Assembly (NCBI GenBank): GCA_032164245.1
Contig: JAVMKO010000043.1
Span: 248,001-312,000 of the forward strand
Length of the DNA: 64,000 nt
Source: Sternotherus odoratus
Taxonomy: Eukaryota; Chordata; Testudines; Kinosternidae
Direction: 5' to 3'
A program made the translations under genes and the position numbers. The first letter of the stretch is position 1. The number at the start of each line of letters is the position of its first letter. Below, piece by piece: positions 1 through 17,269 of the stretch. The notes beneath the pieces are model-generated. The model was given only the letters and a program-made list of their open reading frames with translations. It did not search any database and was not told the DNA's origin.

Positions 1-6754
<6,754 letters not shown>

Positions 6755-6789
6755 GGCCCGGCTCCTGGAAACGGGGAGGGGAGTTAGGG

Positions 6790-7430
6790 GGCAACGGACA
6801 GGCCTTGCGAGTAACCCCCCCTCCGCAATTACCCCTCCCCACCCCCCGCGAGTACCCTCCGGGGCAATTACCCCTCCCCCCGAGTATCCCCCACAATTAC
6901 CCCTCCCCTGCAGTACCACGAGTACCCCCCGGGGCAACTACCCCTCCCTGCAAAAATCCCCCACAATTATCCCTCCCCTGTACTACCACGAGTACCCCCC
7001 GGGGCAATTACCCCTCCCCCCCGAGGCAATTACCCCTCCCCCCAAGTATCCCCCACAATTACCCCTCCCCCCGAGTACCCAGCTGGGCAGTTACCCCTCC
7101 CCCACCAATAACCCCCCGCACTTATCCCTCCCCCCCCAGTGCCCCCCGCGCACAATTACCCCACCCCCCGAGGCAACTACCCCTCCCCCCGAGTACCCCC
7201 CGGGGCAACTACCCCGCCCCCCGAGTATCCCCCACAATTATCCCTCCCCTGTACCACCACGAGTACCCTCCTGGGCAATTACCCCTCCCCCCGAGTACCC
7301 TCCTGGGCAGTTACCCCTCCCCCACCAATAACCCCCCCGCACTTACCCCTCCCCTCCAGTGCCCCCCGCGCGCAATTACCCCGCCCCCGCCAATTACTCC
7401 TCCTCCTCCTCCCCGCTCTTCCTCCCGCCC
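6790..7430 (-). repeat. Minisatellite upstream of HCFC1 coding exon 1 (copy 1)
   Basis: Tandem degenerate units of the type 'gtaccccccggggcaattac' and 'gtatcccccacaattacccc', about 30-40 bases each. Read on the gene strand many units contain GGGGTAATTG, GGGATAAGTG or GGGGTAAGTG, the last being a good 5' splice-site match. The array lies between the CpG-rich promoter and the acceptor-like site before the ATG. Confidence 0.85.
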
Positions 7431-7439
7431 CGCCCTGAC

Positions 7440-8000
7440 TGGGGCAAGTCCCCCCGCCCGGGGCAAGTCCCCCCCCCCCTCAGCGCCCGGCCCTGGGAGC
7501 CGCCATCTTGTGCCGCCCGGGAAAATGGCGGCCGCGGGGAAGGAGCCGCCGCCTCCCCCCGGCCGGCCCCGGCCCCGCCCGCGCTGACCCCTCCCGGCCC
7601 CCGGCCCTGCGGCGCCGCCCGGCCCCAGCCCCGCTGTACGGCACCGGACGGGGGCGGGAAGCGGCTGCAGGACGCCAGGCGCCTTCACGCCGCCCTGGGA
7701 GCCGCCATCTTGCGCCTGCTGTGTGAGGGGAGCCGCTCTTCCTTCCTCCTGCCCGGCTCGGCGGCCGGGGGCGGGGCGCGCCGTACGGACTCCTCCCACT
7801 GGGCGCCGCCATCTTGGGGGCGGGCTCGCTGGGCGCCGCCATCTTGGGCGGCGGGACAGCCTCTCCCCAACGGGGATGGAAGGAAAAATAACTCCCGCCC
7901 CTCCCCCCTCGCTAAACCACGGTGTCTCCCCACGGCTAGGGGGACCCCCCCAAAAGGACAAGGCTGTACGGCTCGCTGGGCGCCGCCATCTTGGACGGGA
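7440..8000. promoter_or_regulatory. HCFC1 CpG-island promoter (copy 1)
   Basis: CpG-dense, unique sequence with at least six YY1-type words (GCCGCCATCTTG or AAAATGGCGGCC) at about 7499, 7532, 7700, 7805, 7838 and 7981. In known promoters the AAGATGGCGGC word near start sites recruits YY1. No TATA box is seen. It sits 0.7-1.2 kb upstream of the HCFC1 ATG, consistent with a leader intron. Confidence 0.7.
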
Positions 8001-8009
8001 GGAAAGTCC

Positions 8010-9140
8010 CTCCCCCCCACAGCTAAGAGTACCCCACCCCAACATCCCCCAAAATACAAGGTTGTATCACAGCATGGGCGCTGCCAGCCAGAAGGGGTCG
8101 GCAAGCCCCCGTCCCCTTGTAGTTTTATTCCCCACCCCCCACGTGAAGAACCACTGGGTGCCTCAGTTTCTCTCTGGCTAATGGGGAGACCATCTCCCCA
8201 AAATAAAAGGGAGTAGGGCAGGCTGAGCATGAGCATCACCATCTGGGGTGGAAGGGAAGCTCCTCCCACCTTTGTCTTCTCTGTTTTCAAAATACAAACA
8301 CCCCCAAAACGTTAACACCCCATTACTGCCTCAGTTTCCCCACCCCAGACTGAAATACAAAGCTATATCCCAGCAGTTCTCGTGCGGGAGCCCCGGGCTG
8401 TGAGCACCTTTCAGGGGTACAAGCCAGGTGGGCCTTAGACTCCATGCAGCACAGGTTAGAAGGGCCAAGCCCCCGTAACTTGGCTTCAAAGGACCGCGTT
8501 GCATGGGGCCCCAGGACATTGCCCAGCTGGTTACTCCCATTGCCATGCAGAACAGCTGTTGTGACACAGGTGGGCCGTGAAGTTTTATAGCACAGAAAGA
8601 AAGGGGTTGAGAACCCCAGTCGTACACTGATCTCCGCTTGACGTGAGGGCGGCCATCTTGAACAGAAACACCCTTTGCGATTTTAAGCCATCTTCCCCCA
8701 GATGAACTCCCCCCCTCACTCCGTCAGTCCCCACTTGGGATAATGGGGACCCCCACCCCAAAAAACGAGGACTAGGTTGAGCTCAACTTGACACGAGCAT
8801 AACCATACTGGACAGAAGAACTGCCTTCAGCTCCTGTATGAAAAATGACCCCCTCCCCGGCAGAAAGGGACCCCCACCCCGAAACACAAATCCAGAGGGC
8901 AGGCCCTGCTTGGCACCAGTGCCACCAGCTCGGCTGGAAGCAGACCCTCCCCCATCCCTTGGGCTCTTTATTTCAAAAACCCACAGAACACCCCTGCTTC
9001 ATGCCTCAGTTTCCCCTCCACAGCTAAAGGGCCCCCCACCCAAAATGCCAAGATGTGCCATCTTGGATGGAGAAACCAAACTTCTTCCAAGCTCCTCCCC
9101 CCATCATTATACCCAAGGGGTGCCCCAGTCCCCCACCCGC
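8010..9140. other. Intergenic, fragments of interspersed repeats
   Basis: No gene seen. The segment has several 'tgcctcagtttccc' words (8332, 9004), text typical of degraded DNA transposons ('ggttgagaacccc' near 8607) and one YY1-like word near 8651. The part up to 8513 is repeated inverted in contig B. Confidence 0.55.
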
Positions 9141-10385
9141 ACCCCGATATTCGCCTCCCATGGGCGCCGCCATCTTGGATACTTAAAACTCAGCCCTGCC
9201 CCCCAATTCCGCGCCCCCCCCTCCCATCAGAATTACCCCGGCCTCTCTTCGCGCCGCTCCTCGCGCGGGCGGGCCGCCTACCCCAAAACCAGCACCGCTG
9301 TACGCCGGGCTCCGTCGGCCCTGGGCGCCGCCATATTGCTCCGCCCTCCCCTGGGGGCGCCATTTTGGTTCCCTCCCCCTTATTCATGGTGCGGAACAAA
9401 GACGAAGCCCCCGGCTGGGATTTTATTTTGGGGGGTGAGAGAAGGCACTCGGTGGCCTGGGGGGGGGTTGGGCTCTGAGCTGCCTCACTTTTCATTTCAC
9501 TCTGCATCGGGAGCAACCATCTTGGATTCCCCCCCCCCGCCAAATGCCCGGATGTGGCTCTTCTCAGGGCGATTCAAAATGGCGCCAGAAGAAATGCCCG
9601 ATGAGCCGGCGGCTTGCATAACGCTACCCAAGATGTCGGCCGCTGAACCAAGATGGCCTTCCGCTCAAGTACCCGGATGAAGGCCGTTCATCGGAATCCC
9701 TGCCCCAGATGGCCACCGTCTAAATACCCGGATGTGCCTGTCCTAGTTGTACAATAGATCCAATCGGGCGCCCCGCTCGATGCCCGGATGTGGCAGGCAC
9801 GATCCAAGATGGCGGAGCCGTGGATGCCCGGATGTAAGCCGTCCCTCTTTGTGGAATACAACATGGCGGCTCGCTGAGCGGTAAGACCAAGAAATCTCCA
9901 AGATGGCGACCATCGGCAAAGGGGACCCAAGATGTCGCCTTCACCAAATGCCGGATGTTCGCTCCGTCCTCAGGAGGGAAACAAGATGGCGGTAGTCGCC
10001 CCCACCCCTCAGATACCGGGTGCACCTCCCTCCAGAAGGCCAGAACATGATGCGAGCTGTTACTTACCCGGATGTTAGTTCCTTCCAAGATGGCGGCCTA
10101 AGTGCGTTGATGAGGCCTTTTTCAAGATGGCGACCACCTCCTATCCGGAGGTGGCTGCTCAAGATGGCGGCCGGAGGGCCCGGCTGCCGTTACTACGCGA
10201 CCGAACGCTTAAAGGGCTTATAATAATACCTGTGCGCAGCGGTGCGCGGACTCCGGTTGCCGCGGGCGGGGCGGGAGGTCTACCCGCGGCGTGGGGACGC
10301 TGCGGAAGCCACCCCCCTGGGAGCCGCCATTTTGGACTCTTCTCCTCTACCCCAGCGAAAGATGGCGGCCTTGCTACGACCCGGA
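9140..10385. promoter_or_regulatory. Dense YY1-like motif array with CCCGGATGT words
   Basis: About 13 YY1-type words (CAAGATGGCGGC or its complement, some with one change) occur at roughly 9167, 9327, 9360, 9577, 9806, 9860, 9899, 9985, 10087, 10124, 10159, 10322 and 10361. They alternate with CCCGGATG or CCCGGATGT words at about 9547, 9669, 9726, 9782, 9824, 10067 and 10379; the latter resemble the site preferred by class III ETS factors such as SPDEF. The array lies between the head-to-head genes HCFC1 and TMEM187 and is not in contig B. Motif identities are from memory; binding is inference. Confidence 0.65.
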
Positions 10386-10399
10386 TGTGATGGTGTATT

Positions 10400-10560
10400 G
10401 TACGCATGCGCAGGATGCTCTCCCTTTCGCCTCATTCAAATACGCATGCGCATAGTGTTCATTCCGCCCAGCTTTCCCATTGCGCAGGCGTGTACTGGGT
10501 CGCAAAACGCGCGTGCGAACCACAAGCCCACCCTTTTTCCTCCGCGCATGCGCACTTTTC
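10400..10560. promoter_or_regulatory. NRF1-like site cluster
   Basis: Matches or near matches to the palindrome GCGCATGCGC occur as ACGCATGCGCAGG (about 10401), ACGCATGCGCATAG (10442), TTGCGCAGGCG (10480), CGCGCGTGCG (10506) and CGCGCATGCGCAC (10544). Such clusters mark CpG promoters of broadly expressed genes. It could serve TMEM187 or a bidirectional promoter. Confidence 0.6.
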
Positions 10561-10734
10561 TTCCGTTTCCTCGCTTCCCGCCTCCCCCTAACGGTTGTGT
10601 TACCCGGATGTTGGCAGAACTTTATCCCCCTCTCCCCCCCCCCCCGTCACGTCAACACGAAATTAAACCCAATTTACCTCATGATTCCCCTCAGAAAACA
10701 CCCCAGGGCCAGGGCCAGGCGTGGGTTGGGTTGT

Positions 10735-11320
10735 GGCATTGACACAAAGATGGCCGCTGTCACACCTCAGTGCCAAGATGGCTGCCGGGCTCATGCCAGG
10801 CTCATCTGGGCGCCACGCTCGCTGCTGGGCTCCCGCCCGGCCCACCTCAGCCCCGAGCGCTAAGCTGCTGCCTGCGACAAGATGGCCACCTCATTGACTC
10901 GGCTCCAAGATGGCTGCCAGGGTCACGCCAAGCTTGTCTCGCCACTACTATTGCTGTTGCCCTCATGCCAAACCTGCCTCAGTGCCAAGCTGGCCTCCAC
11001 TGTGGCCAACTTTCATGTTTATGGCATGAGTCGCATGACAATGATTGTTCTCCTTGAAGCCCCAGCTCCTGGAGTCATGTGGATCTGTGGACCGAATGCT
11101 TCCAAAGGTGACCCCAAGTGCCCCAAAACAGGTGGCAAATCACAAGACCCCCAGGTCTATCGTACTCCCTTTATTTTCTCATGGGTTGATAAGTCCCCTT
11201 ACCACAGGTCTATTATTTTGACATAATCTCATGACTTTGGGAGGAGTCTCACTCATTAGTTTTGACCATTTGGGATTGGCAATTCTGTGCCTCAGCGCCA
11301 AGATGGCTGCCTGGCTCACG
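10735..11320. repeat. Degenerate repeats with CAAGATGGCTGCC words
   Basis: Four or five decayed units carrying CAAGATGGC[TC]GCC (about 10747, 10774, 10879, 10907, 11299), preceded by 'ctcagtgcc' or similar and followed by 'gctcatgcca' or 'gtcacgcca'. They look like older relatives of the neighbouring YY1 array. No coding exon seen. Confidence 0.5.
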
Positions 11321-11796
11321 TCAAGCCGGCCTCAGGGCCAAGGCAGCGTGGGAAGGGTGGGAAAGTACAACTGGCTGGACATGTTAGCCCAGCAGGTTGC
11401 CCCAGCTGCTCTCCAGCCCCCACAGCAGGTTGGGGCCCTCTGGGTTGGATGCCCTGGCACCAGGCAGAAAACCAGCCCCAACTAGAGATGTGGAGGCTGC
11501 AAGTTTAGGGATGAGGGGAGGGATTGGGGAGCAAAATTGGGGGGGTAAACCATGGGAAGGGATAGATGCCCCCTCACACTGGCTGTCACCATGAATGGGG
11601 TGGGGGCTCAGGATCAGGGGGGCCTGGGCCTACTTGGAGTGAGGGGTCAGGATTTCCAGGTCAGAGTCCATGGGTCCGGGTTGGGGAGTTCTGTCTGGGG
11701 GGCGAGGGGTGTGAACGTCCCCAGCACCGCCCCCCACGCCACTGACCCACATGGTCCCCCACCCTTCCCACACCACTGACCCTGGGTCAGGACTGG
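11321..11796. other. Intergenic, nothing recognised
   Basis: Moderately GC-rich unique sequence between the motif arrays and the TMEM187-side minisatellite. I see no gene-like reading frame or known repeat. Confidence 0.5.
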
Positions 11797-11799
11797 CCT

Positions 11800-12358
11800 A
11801 GCATGGCCTGTGGGTCGGGAGTGGGGGGCACCGGCAGGGCGGGGGGAGGGGCTGCAGGTCGGGAGTGGGGGGCACCGGCAGGACGGGGGGAGGGGCTGCA
11901 GGTCGGGAGTGGGGGGCACCGGCAGCGCAGGGGGAGGGGCTGCAGGTCGGGAGTGAGGGCTGCAGGTCGGGAGTGGGGGGCACCGGCAGGAGGGGGGGAG
12001 GGGCTGCAGGTCGGGAGTGGGGGGCACCGGCAGAGGGGGGAGGGGCTGCAGGTCGGGAGTGGGGGGCACCGGCAGCGCAGGGGGAGGGGCTGCAGGTCGG
12101 GAGTGAGGGGCTGCAGGTCGGGAGTGGGGGGCACCGGCAGGACGGGGGGAGGAGCTGCAGGTCGGGAGTGAGGGGCTGCAGGTCGGGAGTGGGGGGCACC
12201 GGCAGGAGGGGGGGAGGGGCTGCAGGTCAGGAGTGGGGGGCACCGGCAGGACGGGGGGAGGGGCTGCAGGTCGGGAGTGGGGGGCACCGGCAGGGCGGGG
12301 GGGGAGGGGCTGCAGGTCGGGAGTGGGGGGCACCGGCAGGGCGGGGGGAGGGGTGCCA
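11800..12358 (+). repeat. Minisatellite upstream of TMEM187
   Basis: About eleven units of 40-55 bases with the words 'ggctgcaggtcgggagtggg' and 'gggcaccggcag'. It ends about 170 bases before the proposed TMEM187 start. It produces long open frames on both strands that are not genes. Confidence 0.93.
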
Positions 12359-12530
12359 GGCCAGGCCTGCCCAGGTTTGGCACGGCAGCGGTTAAGGCGG
12401 CTGGGGGGCGGGACAGCGGCTCAGCCAATGGCTGCCCTTCCCCGGCTCAGGTCTGTGGGGCCCTGCCGTGGGGGTGCCAGGCCCGGCCATGGGGCCCGAG
12501 GACCGGCCATTGGGGCCTGAGGCCCCGGCC

Positions 12531-13235
12531 ATGGGCCCGAGGACCGTGCCGCGCTGGTGCACGTGACCGGGGCCAGCGCCCTGTGTCTGGCCGTGGGGGC
12601 GGCCGGCGCCCTGGACGGGGTGGCGGTGGAGGTGGGGTCCGGGCACTACGCCGAGCCCCCCCCGTGCCCTGGCTGCCCCCCGCCCTGGCCATGCCCTGCA
12701 CCTCGCTGGTGAACCTGGGCTACGCGGCGCTGGGCTGGCGCTGGTCACCCCGGGCCGGCCACGGGCCCCGCCGCTACCTGCAGGCCGGCTTCGCCGCCAT
12801 GGCCCCGGCTCTGGACGCAGCACCCGCGGGCGGCGGTGCTGGACCAGTGGGTGACTCTGCCCATCTTCGCCTGGGCCGGGCTCTGGTGCCACTCCCTGGC
12901 GGGGCGCTGCCCATGGGGGCCTCGCTGCTGAGCTACGGGCTGGCGCTGGCCCGCGCCCGCCGCTTCGAGGTGGCCCTGGCCGCCCACGTGGCCGGCGTGG
13001 CGGCGGCGGCGCCGGGGGGACGCCGGCTCGGCCTGGATCGCGGCGCTCGGCGCGGTCGCCTGCCTGGGCTTCGTGGGGCTGAAGCTGGAGGACGCCCGGC
13101 TGGCTCAGCGGCCACGTCGGGTCCAAGGTCTGCGACGTGCTGCAGTTCCACTGCGCCTTCCTCTTCGCCACGCGCCTGGGGGGGGCCCCGGCCCGTCAGC
13201 CCCCCCGGCCCATTAGCGCCCCCCCCGGCCATTAG
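12531..13235 (+). CDS. TMEM187: TMEM187, single-exon membrane protein, with frameshifts
   Basis: TMEM187 is a small multi-pass membrane protein of unknown biochemical role. Stretches matching the family follow in order across three frames: EDRAALVHVTGASALCLAVG near 12,540; DGVAVEVGSGHYAEP; LAMPCTSLVNLGYAALGWRW at 12,690-12,740; GPRRYLQAGFAAMAP; VLDQWVTLPIFAWAG near 12,840; SYGLALARARRFEVALAAHV near 12,935; GAVACLGFVGLKLEDARLA; and LSGHVGSKVCDVLQFHCAFL near 13,110-13,165, with a TAG at 13233-13235. The human gene also has a single coding exon. One-base indels, mostly in G or C runs, are needed to join the parts, including one right after the ATG at 12531; an ATG at 12489 is an alternative. Position beside HCFC1 and IRAK1 matches human Xq28 and supports the call. 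Confidence 0.85.
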
Positions 13236-13412
13236 CGCCCCCCCCGGCACGTCAGCGCCCCCCCCGGCCCGTCAGCCCCCCCCACAGCCCATTAGCGCCC
13301 CCCTCCGACCTGTGAGCGCCCCCCCGACCCGTTAGCCCCCCGGCCCGTCAGCGCCGCCCCCCCCCCAGCCCGTCAGCGCCCGCCCCCTTCCCGCGGGGCC
13401 GGGTCCCCACAC

Positions 13413-13418
13413 AATAAA
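13413..13418 (+). terminator. TMEM187 polyadenylation signal AATAAA
   Basis: A canonical AATAAA lies about 180 bases after the TMEM187 stop, followed within 30 bases by a T/G-rich stretch (tttgtgcttgtgggg). It fits the transcript end of the plus-strand gene. Confidence 0.75.
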
Positions 13419-13444
13419 GAGATTTGCCTGCAAGATTTGTGCTT

Positions 13445-14345
13445 GTGGGGGGGGGGGGGCTGGTCCTGGGGGGTGACAGGGGGCTCTTCCCGGGCAGTGA
13501 GGGGGAGGGGCGGGGGGCTGGTCCCGGGGGGTGACGGGGGGGGCTCTTCCCGGGCAGTGAGGGGGAGGGGCAGGGGGCTGGTCCCGGGGGGTAACGGGGA
13601 CTCTTCCCGGGCAGTGAGGGGGAGGGGCGGGGGGCTGGTCCCGGGGGGTGACGGGGGGGCTCTTCCCGGGCAGTGAGGGGGAGGGGCGGGGGGGCTGGTC
13701 CTGGGGGGTAACGGGGGCTCTTCCCGGGCAGTGAGGGGGAGGGGCGGGGGGGCTGGTCCCGGGGGGTAACGGGGGTGCTCTTCCCGGCACTGAGGGGGAG
13801 GGGCGGGGGGCTGGTCCCGGGGGGTAACAGGGGGGCTCTTCCCGGGGCAGGGAGGGGGAGGGGCGGGGGGCTGGTCCGGAGGGGAACGGGGGGGCTCTTC
13901 CCGGGCAGTGAGGGGGAGGGGCGGGGGGCTGGTCCGGGGGGGTAACGGGGGCTCTTCCCGGGCAGGGAGGGGGAGGGGTGGGGGGGCTGGTCCCGGGGGG
14001 TGACGGGGGTGCTCTTCCCGGGCAGGGAGGGGGAGGGGCGGGGGGCTGGTCTGGGGGGTAACGGGGGGTGCTCTTCCCGGGCAGGGAGGGGGAGGGGTGG
14101 GGGGGCTGGTCCCGGGGAGTGACGGGGGTGCTCTTCCCGGGCAGTGAGGGGGAGGGGCGGGGGCTGGTCCGGGGGGTAACGGGGGGGGGCTCTTCCCGGG
14201 CAGGGAGGGGGAGGGGTGGGGGGGCTGGTCCTGGGGGGGTGACCGGGGGGGCTCTTCCCTGGCAGGAGGGGGGGGGGCTGGTTCTGGGGGGTAACGGGGG
14301 TGCTCTTCCCGGCAGGGAGGGGGGGGGGCGGGCCAGGGGGCTGAT
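13445..14345. repeat. 61-bp minisatellite downstream of TMEM187
   Basis: About fourteen units built from 'ggctggtcccggggggtgac', 'gctcttcccgggcag' and a gtgagggggaggggcgggg linker. It starts immediately after the TMEM187 poly(A) signal and ends about 100 bases before the IRAK1 poly(A) signal, separating the convergent genes. Confidence 0.93.
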
Positions 14346-14450
14346 TGACAGGCAGCGGGTGAGGGACCCCCCCAGAAGTGCCCCCCCCCCAGGGACAGCC
14401 CCATCTTCCCCCTGCCCCACTGAGGCGCGCAGTACAAATCTAGAAAAGGG

Positions 14451-14456
14451 TTTATT
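14451..14456 (-). terminator. IRAK1 polyadenylation signal AATAAA
   Basis: TTTATT on the plus strand reads AATAAA on the minus strand, about 330 bases past the IRAK1 stop codon. It is in the expected place for the end of the IRAK1 3' untranslated region. Confidence 0.7.
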
Positions 14457-14788
14457 TTTCCCAGGGACGGTTGTGGGCCCCGCCCCCCACGAAGCCGGCC
14501 GTGGGGCTCAGGGAAACAGGAACCTTCCCAGCTGGGGGGCCGGGCCCCAGCCCTCGGGGTCCCATGGAGTAAGGGGGATCTGTGTGCTGGGGGGGCCGCA
14601 CACGCCATCACGTACCGAGGTGCCACCTCCCCCTTCAGTTCAAAGGCCCCTGTCCGGCGGCCGGGGGGGCAGAGCAGGTTCCCCGTCTGCCCCTCCCCCG
14701 GCCCGAGGGGGGGGTCTAGCAGCCTGGAGGGGGGGGCTGACCCCCCCCCCAGATGAGAACTTCGTCCTTCCGCGTCCGTCCGTCCTGC

Positions 14789-15453
14789 TCAGGGCTGGAA
14801 CTCGTCGCTCTCCTCGGGCAGGCGGGGGGCGAGTGGTCAGAGCCCCCCAGCGCCGAAGGACCCCCCCCCGGGGGCAGCGAGCTGGAGGGGGCGAGCGGGG
14901 GGCGGCTGGGGGAGCTCGGAGGCCAGCACCCCCAGCTGTCCAGCGCCCCCTGCTGGTACAGCGCCAGCCGCTCCATGATGCGCCGCCGGGCGGGGTTGAT
15001 GTGAATCGGGGGGGTCTGGGCGGGGCGGCGCCTGCAGAGAGAGCCGGGGTCACTCGGAGCAGGAGGAGGAAATGGGCCAATGGGGACGGTGGAGCCGGCG
15101 CTGGCCCAGCAGCAGCCAACCGGAGCCGCCAGGGTCCTTCTTCCCCCGGGGGGGCCCTCAGCAGAGCCAGGCTGGTGGGGGCTCAGGGCTGTGGTCCCAG
15201 GAGGCAGGGGAGCCCTGACCACCAAGCGGTCTGGGATAGGGGTCAAAGGGCACTCTGGGGAGGACAATGGGGTCAGAGGTCACCCTACAAGAACAGGACT
15301 CACCCAAGCAGCTGCTCCCCTCCTCCAGGCTCTCATCGCTTTCCACGGGCTGGTTGGGGGGCAGCCGGGGCCCCCAGGGAGCGAGTCCCCCCAGGGAGTT
15401 GAGGGGGGATCCCCGGCCAGGGACTTCTGCAGCCGCTCTAGGTCCTCGTACAC
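14789..15453 (-). CDS. IRAK1: IRAK1, last two coding exons (5' part missing)
   Basis: Interleukin-1 receptor-associated kinase 1 transmits Toll-like and IL-1 receptor signals in the cytoplasm. Exon 15304-15453 encodes VYEDLERLQKSLAG and, after a frame change, PNQPVESDESLEEG. The last exon 14789-15031 encodes TPPIHINPARRRIMERLALY and QQGALDSW, and ends in another frame with PEESDEFQP and a TGA. PVESDE and PEESDE are two of the TRAF6-binding motifs known in human IRAK1, and both are kept. At least one indel in each exon disturbs the frame, so a continuous protein cannot be read. The death domain and kinase domain would lie to the right, beyond the N gap, and are not in the window. Tail-to-tail arrangement with TMEM187 fits human Xq28. 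Confidence 0.85.
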
Positions 15454-15960
15454 CTGGGGGCAGGGGCAAAGCCAGGGTGAGAACCCAGGAGTCCTGGCTC
15501 CCAGCTCCCGCTGCTGTGACCACCAGCCCGCAGGTCCATCCAGCCCAGTGTCCCGCCTGCCGTGAACCCCCCAAGCAATGATCACGTGATCCCTCTCCTG
15601 CCCCCCATCACCCCCCTCGGGGCCCCAGCCCGGCTACTGGCCATTCATGGACTTAACCTCCCGGAATCCGTCCACTTCTCTCAGCCCCGGGTCTAGTCCT
15701 GGCCAGCACAGCCTCCTCCAGCAAGGAGTTCCCACGTTAACGGGGCGCTGGGGGAAGAAGAACTTCCGCCTCGTCCTTTCAACCTGCTGCCCACTCCTGT
15801 CGTGGGTGGCCCCGAGTTCCTCGAGGATGGGAACGAGTCACTCGCTTTTCCTTCCTCCCTGTCTCCCCCACTCAGGATTGTATAGACCCCCCCCCCCGTC
15901 TCTCTGTTCCAAGCCGAACAGTCCCGGGCTCTTGACCTCGCCTCAGACAGGACCCGGGAA
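15454..15960. other. IRAK1 intron sequence up to the gap
   Basis: Unique sequence upstream of the penultimate IRAK1 exon on its strand. It contains one 'gagaacccaggagtcctggc' SINE-like word at about 15,479. No further IRAK1 exon seen. Confidence 0.5.
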
Positions 15961-16160
15961 NNNNNNNNNNNNNNNNNNNNNNNNNNNNNNNNNNNNNNNN
16001 NNNNNNNNNNNNNNNNNNNNNNNNNNNNNNNNNNNNNNNNNNNNNNNNNNNNNNNNNNNNNNNNNNNNNNNNNNNNNNNNNNNNNNNNNNNNNNNNNNNN
16101 NNNNNNNNNNNNNNNNNNNNNNNNNNNNNNNNNNNNNNNNNNNNNNNNNNNNNNNNNNNN
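15961..16160. other. Assembly gap, exactly 200 N
   Basis: Two hundred N. The round length, identical to the second gap, indicates a scaffolder-placed gap of unknown true size. Sequence on the right is an inverted copy of sequence 7.6 kb to the left. Confidence 0.99.
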
Positions 16161-16669
16161 TGGGGCCCCATGCAAACGCGGTCCTTTGAAGCCAAGTTAT
16201 GGGGGCTTGGCCCTTCTAACCTGTGCTGCATGGAGTCTAAGGCCCACCTGGCTTGTACCCCTGAAAGGTGCTCACAGCCCGGGGCTCCCGCACGAGAACT
16301 GCTGGGATATAGCTTTGTATTTCAGTCTGGGGTGGGGAAACTGAGGCAGTAATGGGGTGTTAACGTTTTGGGGGTGTTTGTATTTTGAAAACAGAGAAGA
16401 CAAAGGTGGGAGGAGCTTCCCTTCCACCCCAGATGGTGATGCTCAGCCTGCCCTACTCCCTTTTATTTTGGGGAGATGGTCTCCCCATTAGCCAGAGAGA
16501 AACTGAGGCACCCAGTGGTTCTTCACGTGGGGGGTGGGGAATAAAACTACAAGGGGACGGGGGTTTGCCGACCCCTTCTGGCTGGCAGCGCCCATGCTGT
16601 GATACAACCTTGTATTTTGGGGGATGTTGGGGTGGGGTACTCTTAGCTGTGGGGGGGAGGGACTTTCCT
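16161..16669. other. Repeat-derived upstream flank of HCFC1 copy 2
   Basis: Inverted counterpart of about 8010-8513, with the same 'ctgaggca' SINE-like words. No gene seen. It is cut by the gap, so the YY1/NRF1 array and TMEM187 present in contig A are missing here. Confidence 0.6.
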
Positions 16670-17235
16670 CCCGTCCAAGATGGCGGCGCCCAGCGAGCCG
16701 TACAGCCTTGTCTTTTTGGGGGGTCCCCCTAGCCGTGGGGAGACACCGTGGTTTAGCGAGGGGGGAGGGGCGGGAGTTATTTTTCCTTCCATCCCCGTTG
16801 GGGAGAGGCTGTCCCGCCGCCCAAGATGGCGGCGCCCAGCGAGCCCGCCCCCAAGATGGCGGCGCCCAGTGGGAGGAGTCCGTACGGCGCGCCCCGCCCC
16901 CGGCCGCCGAGCCGGGCAGGAGGAAGGAAGAGCGGCTCCCCTCACACAGCAGGCGCAAGATGGCGGCTCCCAGGGCGGCGTGAAGGCGCCTGGCGTCCCG
17001 CAGCCGCTTCCCGCCCCCGTCCGGTGCCGTACAGCGGGGCTGGGGCCGGGCGGCGCCGCAGGGCCGGGGGCCGGGAGGGGTCAGCGCGGGCGGGGCCGGG
17101 GCCGGCCGGGGGGAGGCGGCGGCTCCTTCCCCGCGGCCGCCATTTTCCCGGGCGGCACAAGATGGCGGCTCCCAGGGCCGGGCGCTGAGGGGGGGGGGGA
17201 CTTGCCCCGGGCGGGGGGACTTGCCCCAGTCAGGG
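16670..17235. promoter_or_regulatory. HCFC1 CpG-island promoter (copy 2)
   Basis: Inverted counterpart of 7440-8000 with the same YY1-type words (for example CAAGATGGCGGCGCCC at about 16,676 and 16,824). It should be the start region of the copy 2 transcript. Confidence 0.65.
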
Positions 17236-17269
17236 CGGGGCGGGAGGAAGAGCGGGGAGGAGGAGGAGG

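Noticed and set aside
12392..13171. Minus-strand frame opposite TMEM187
   Set aside because: Shadow of the GC-rich TMEM187 coding strand. Family matches are only on the plus strand.
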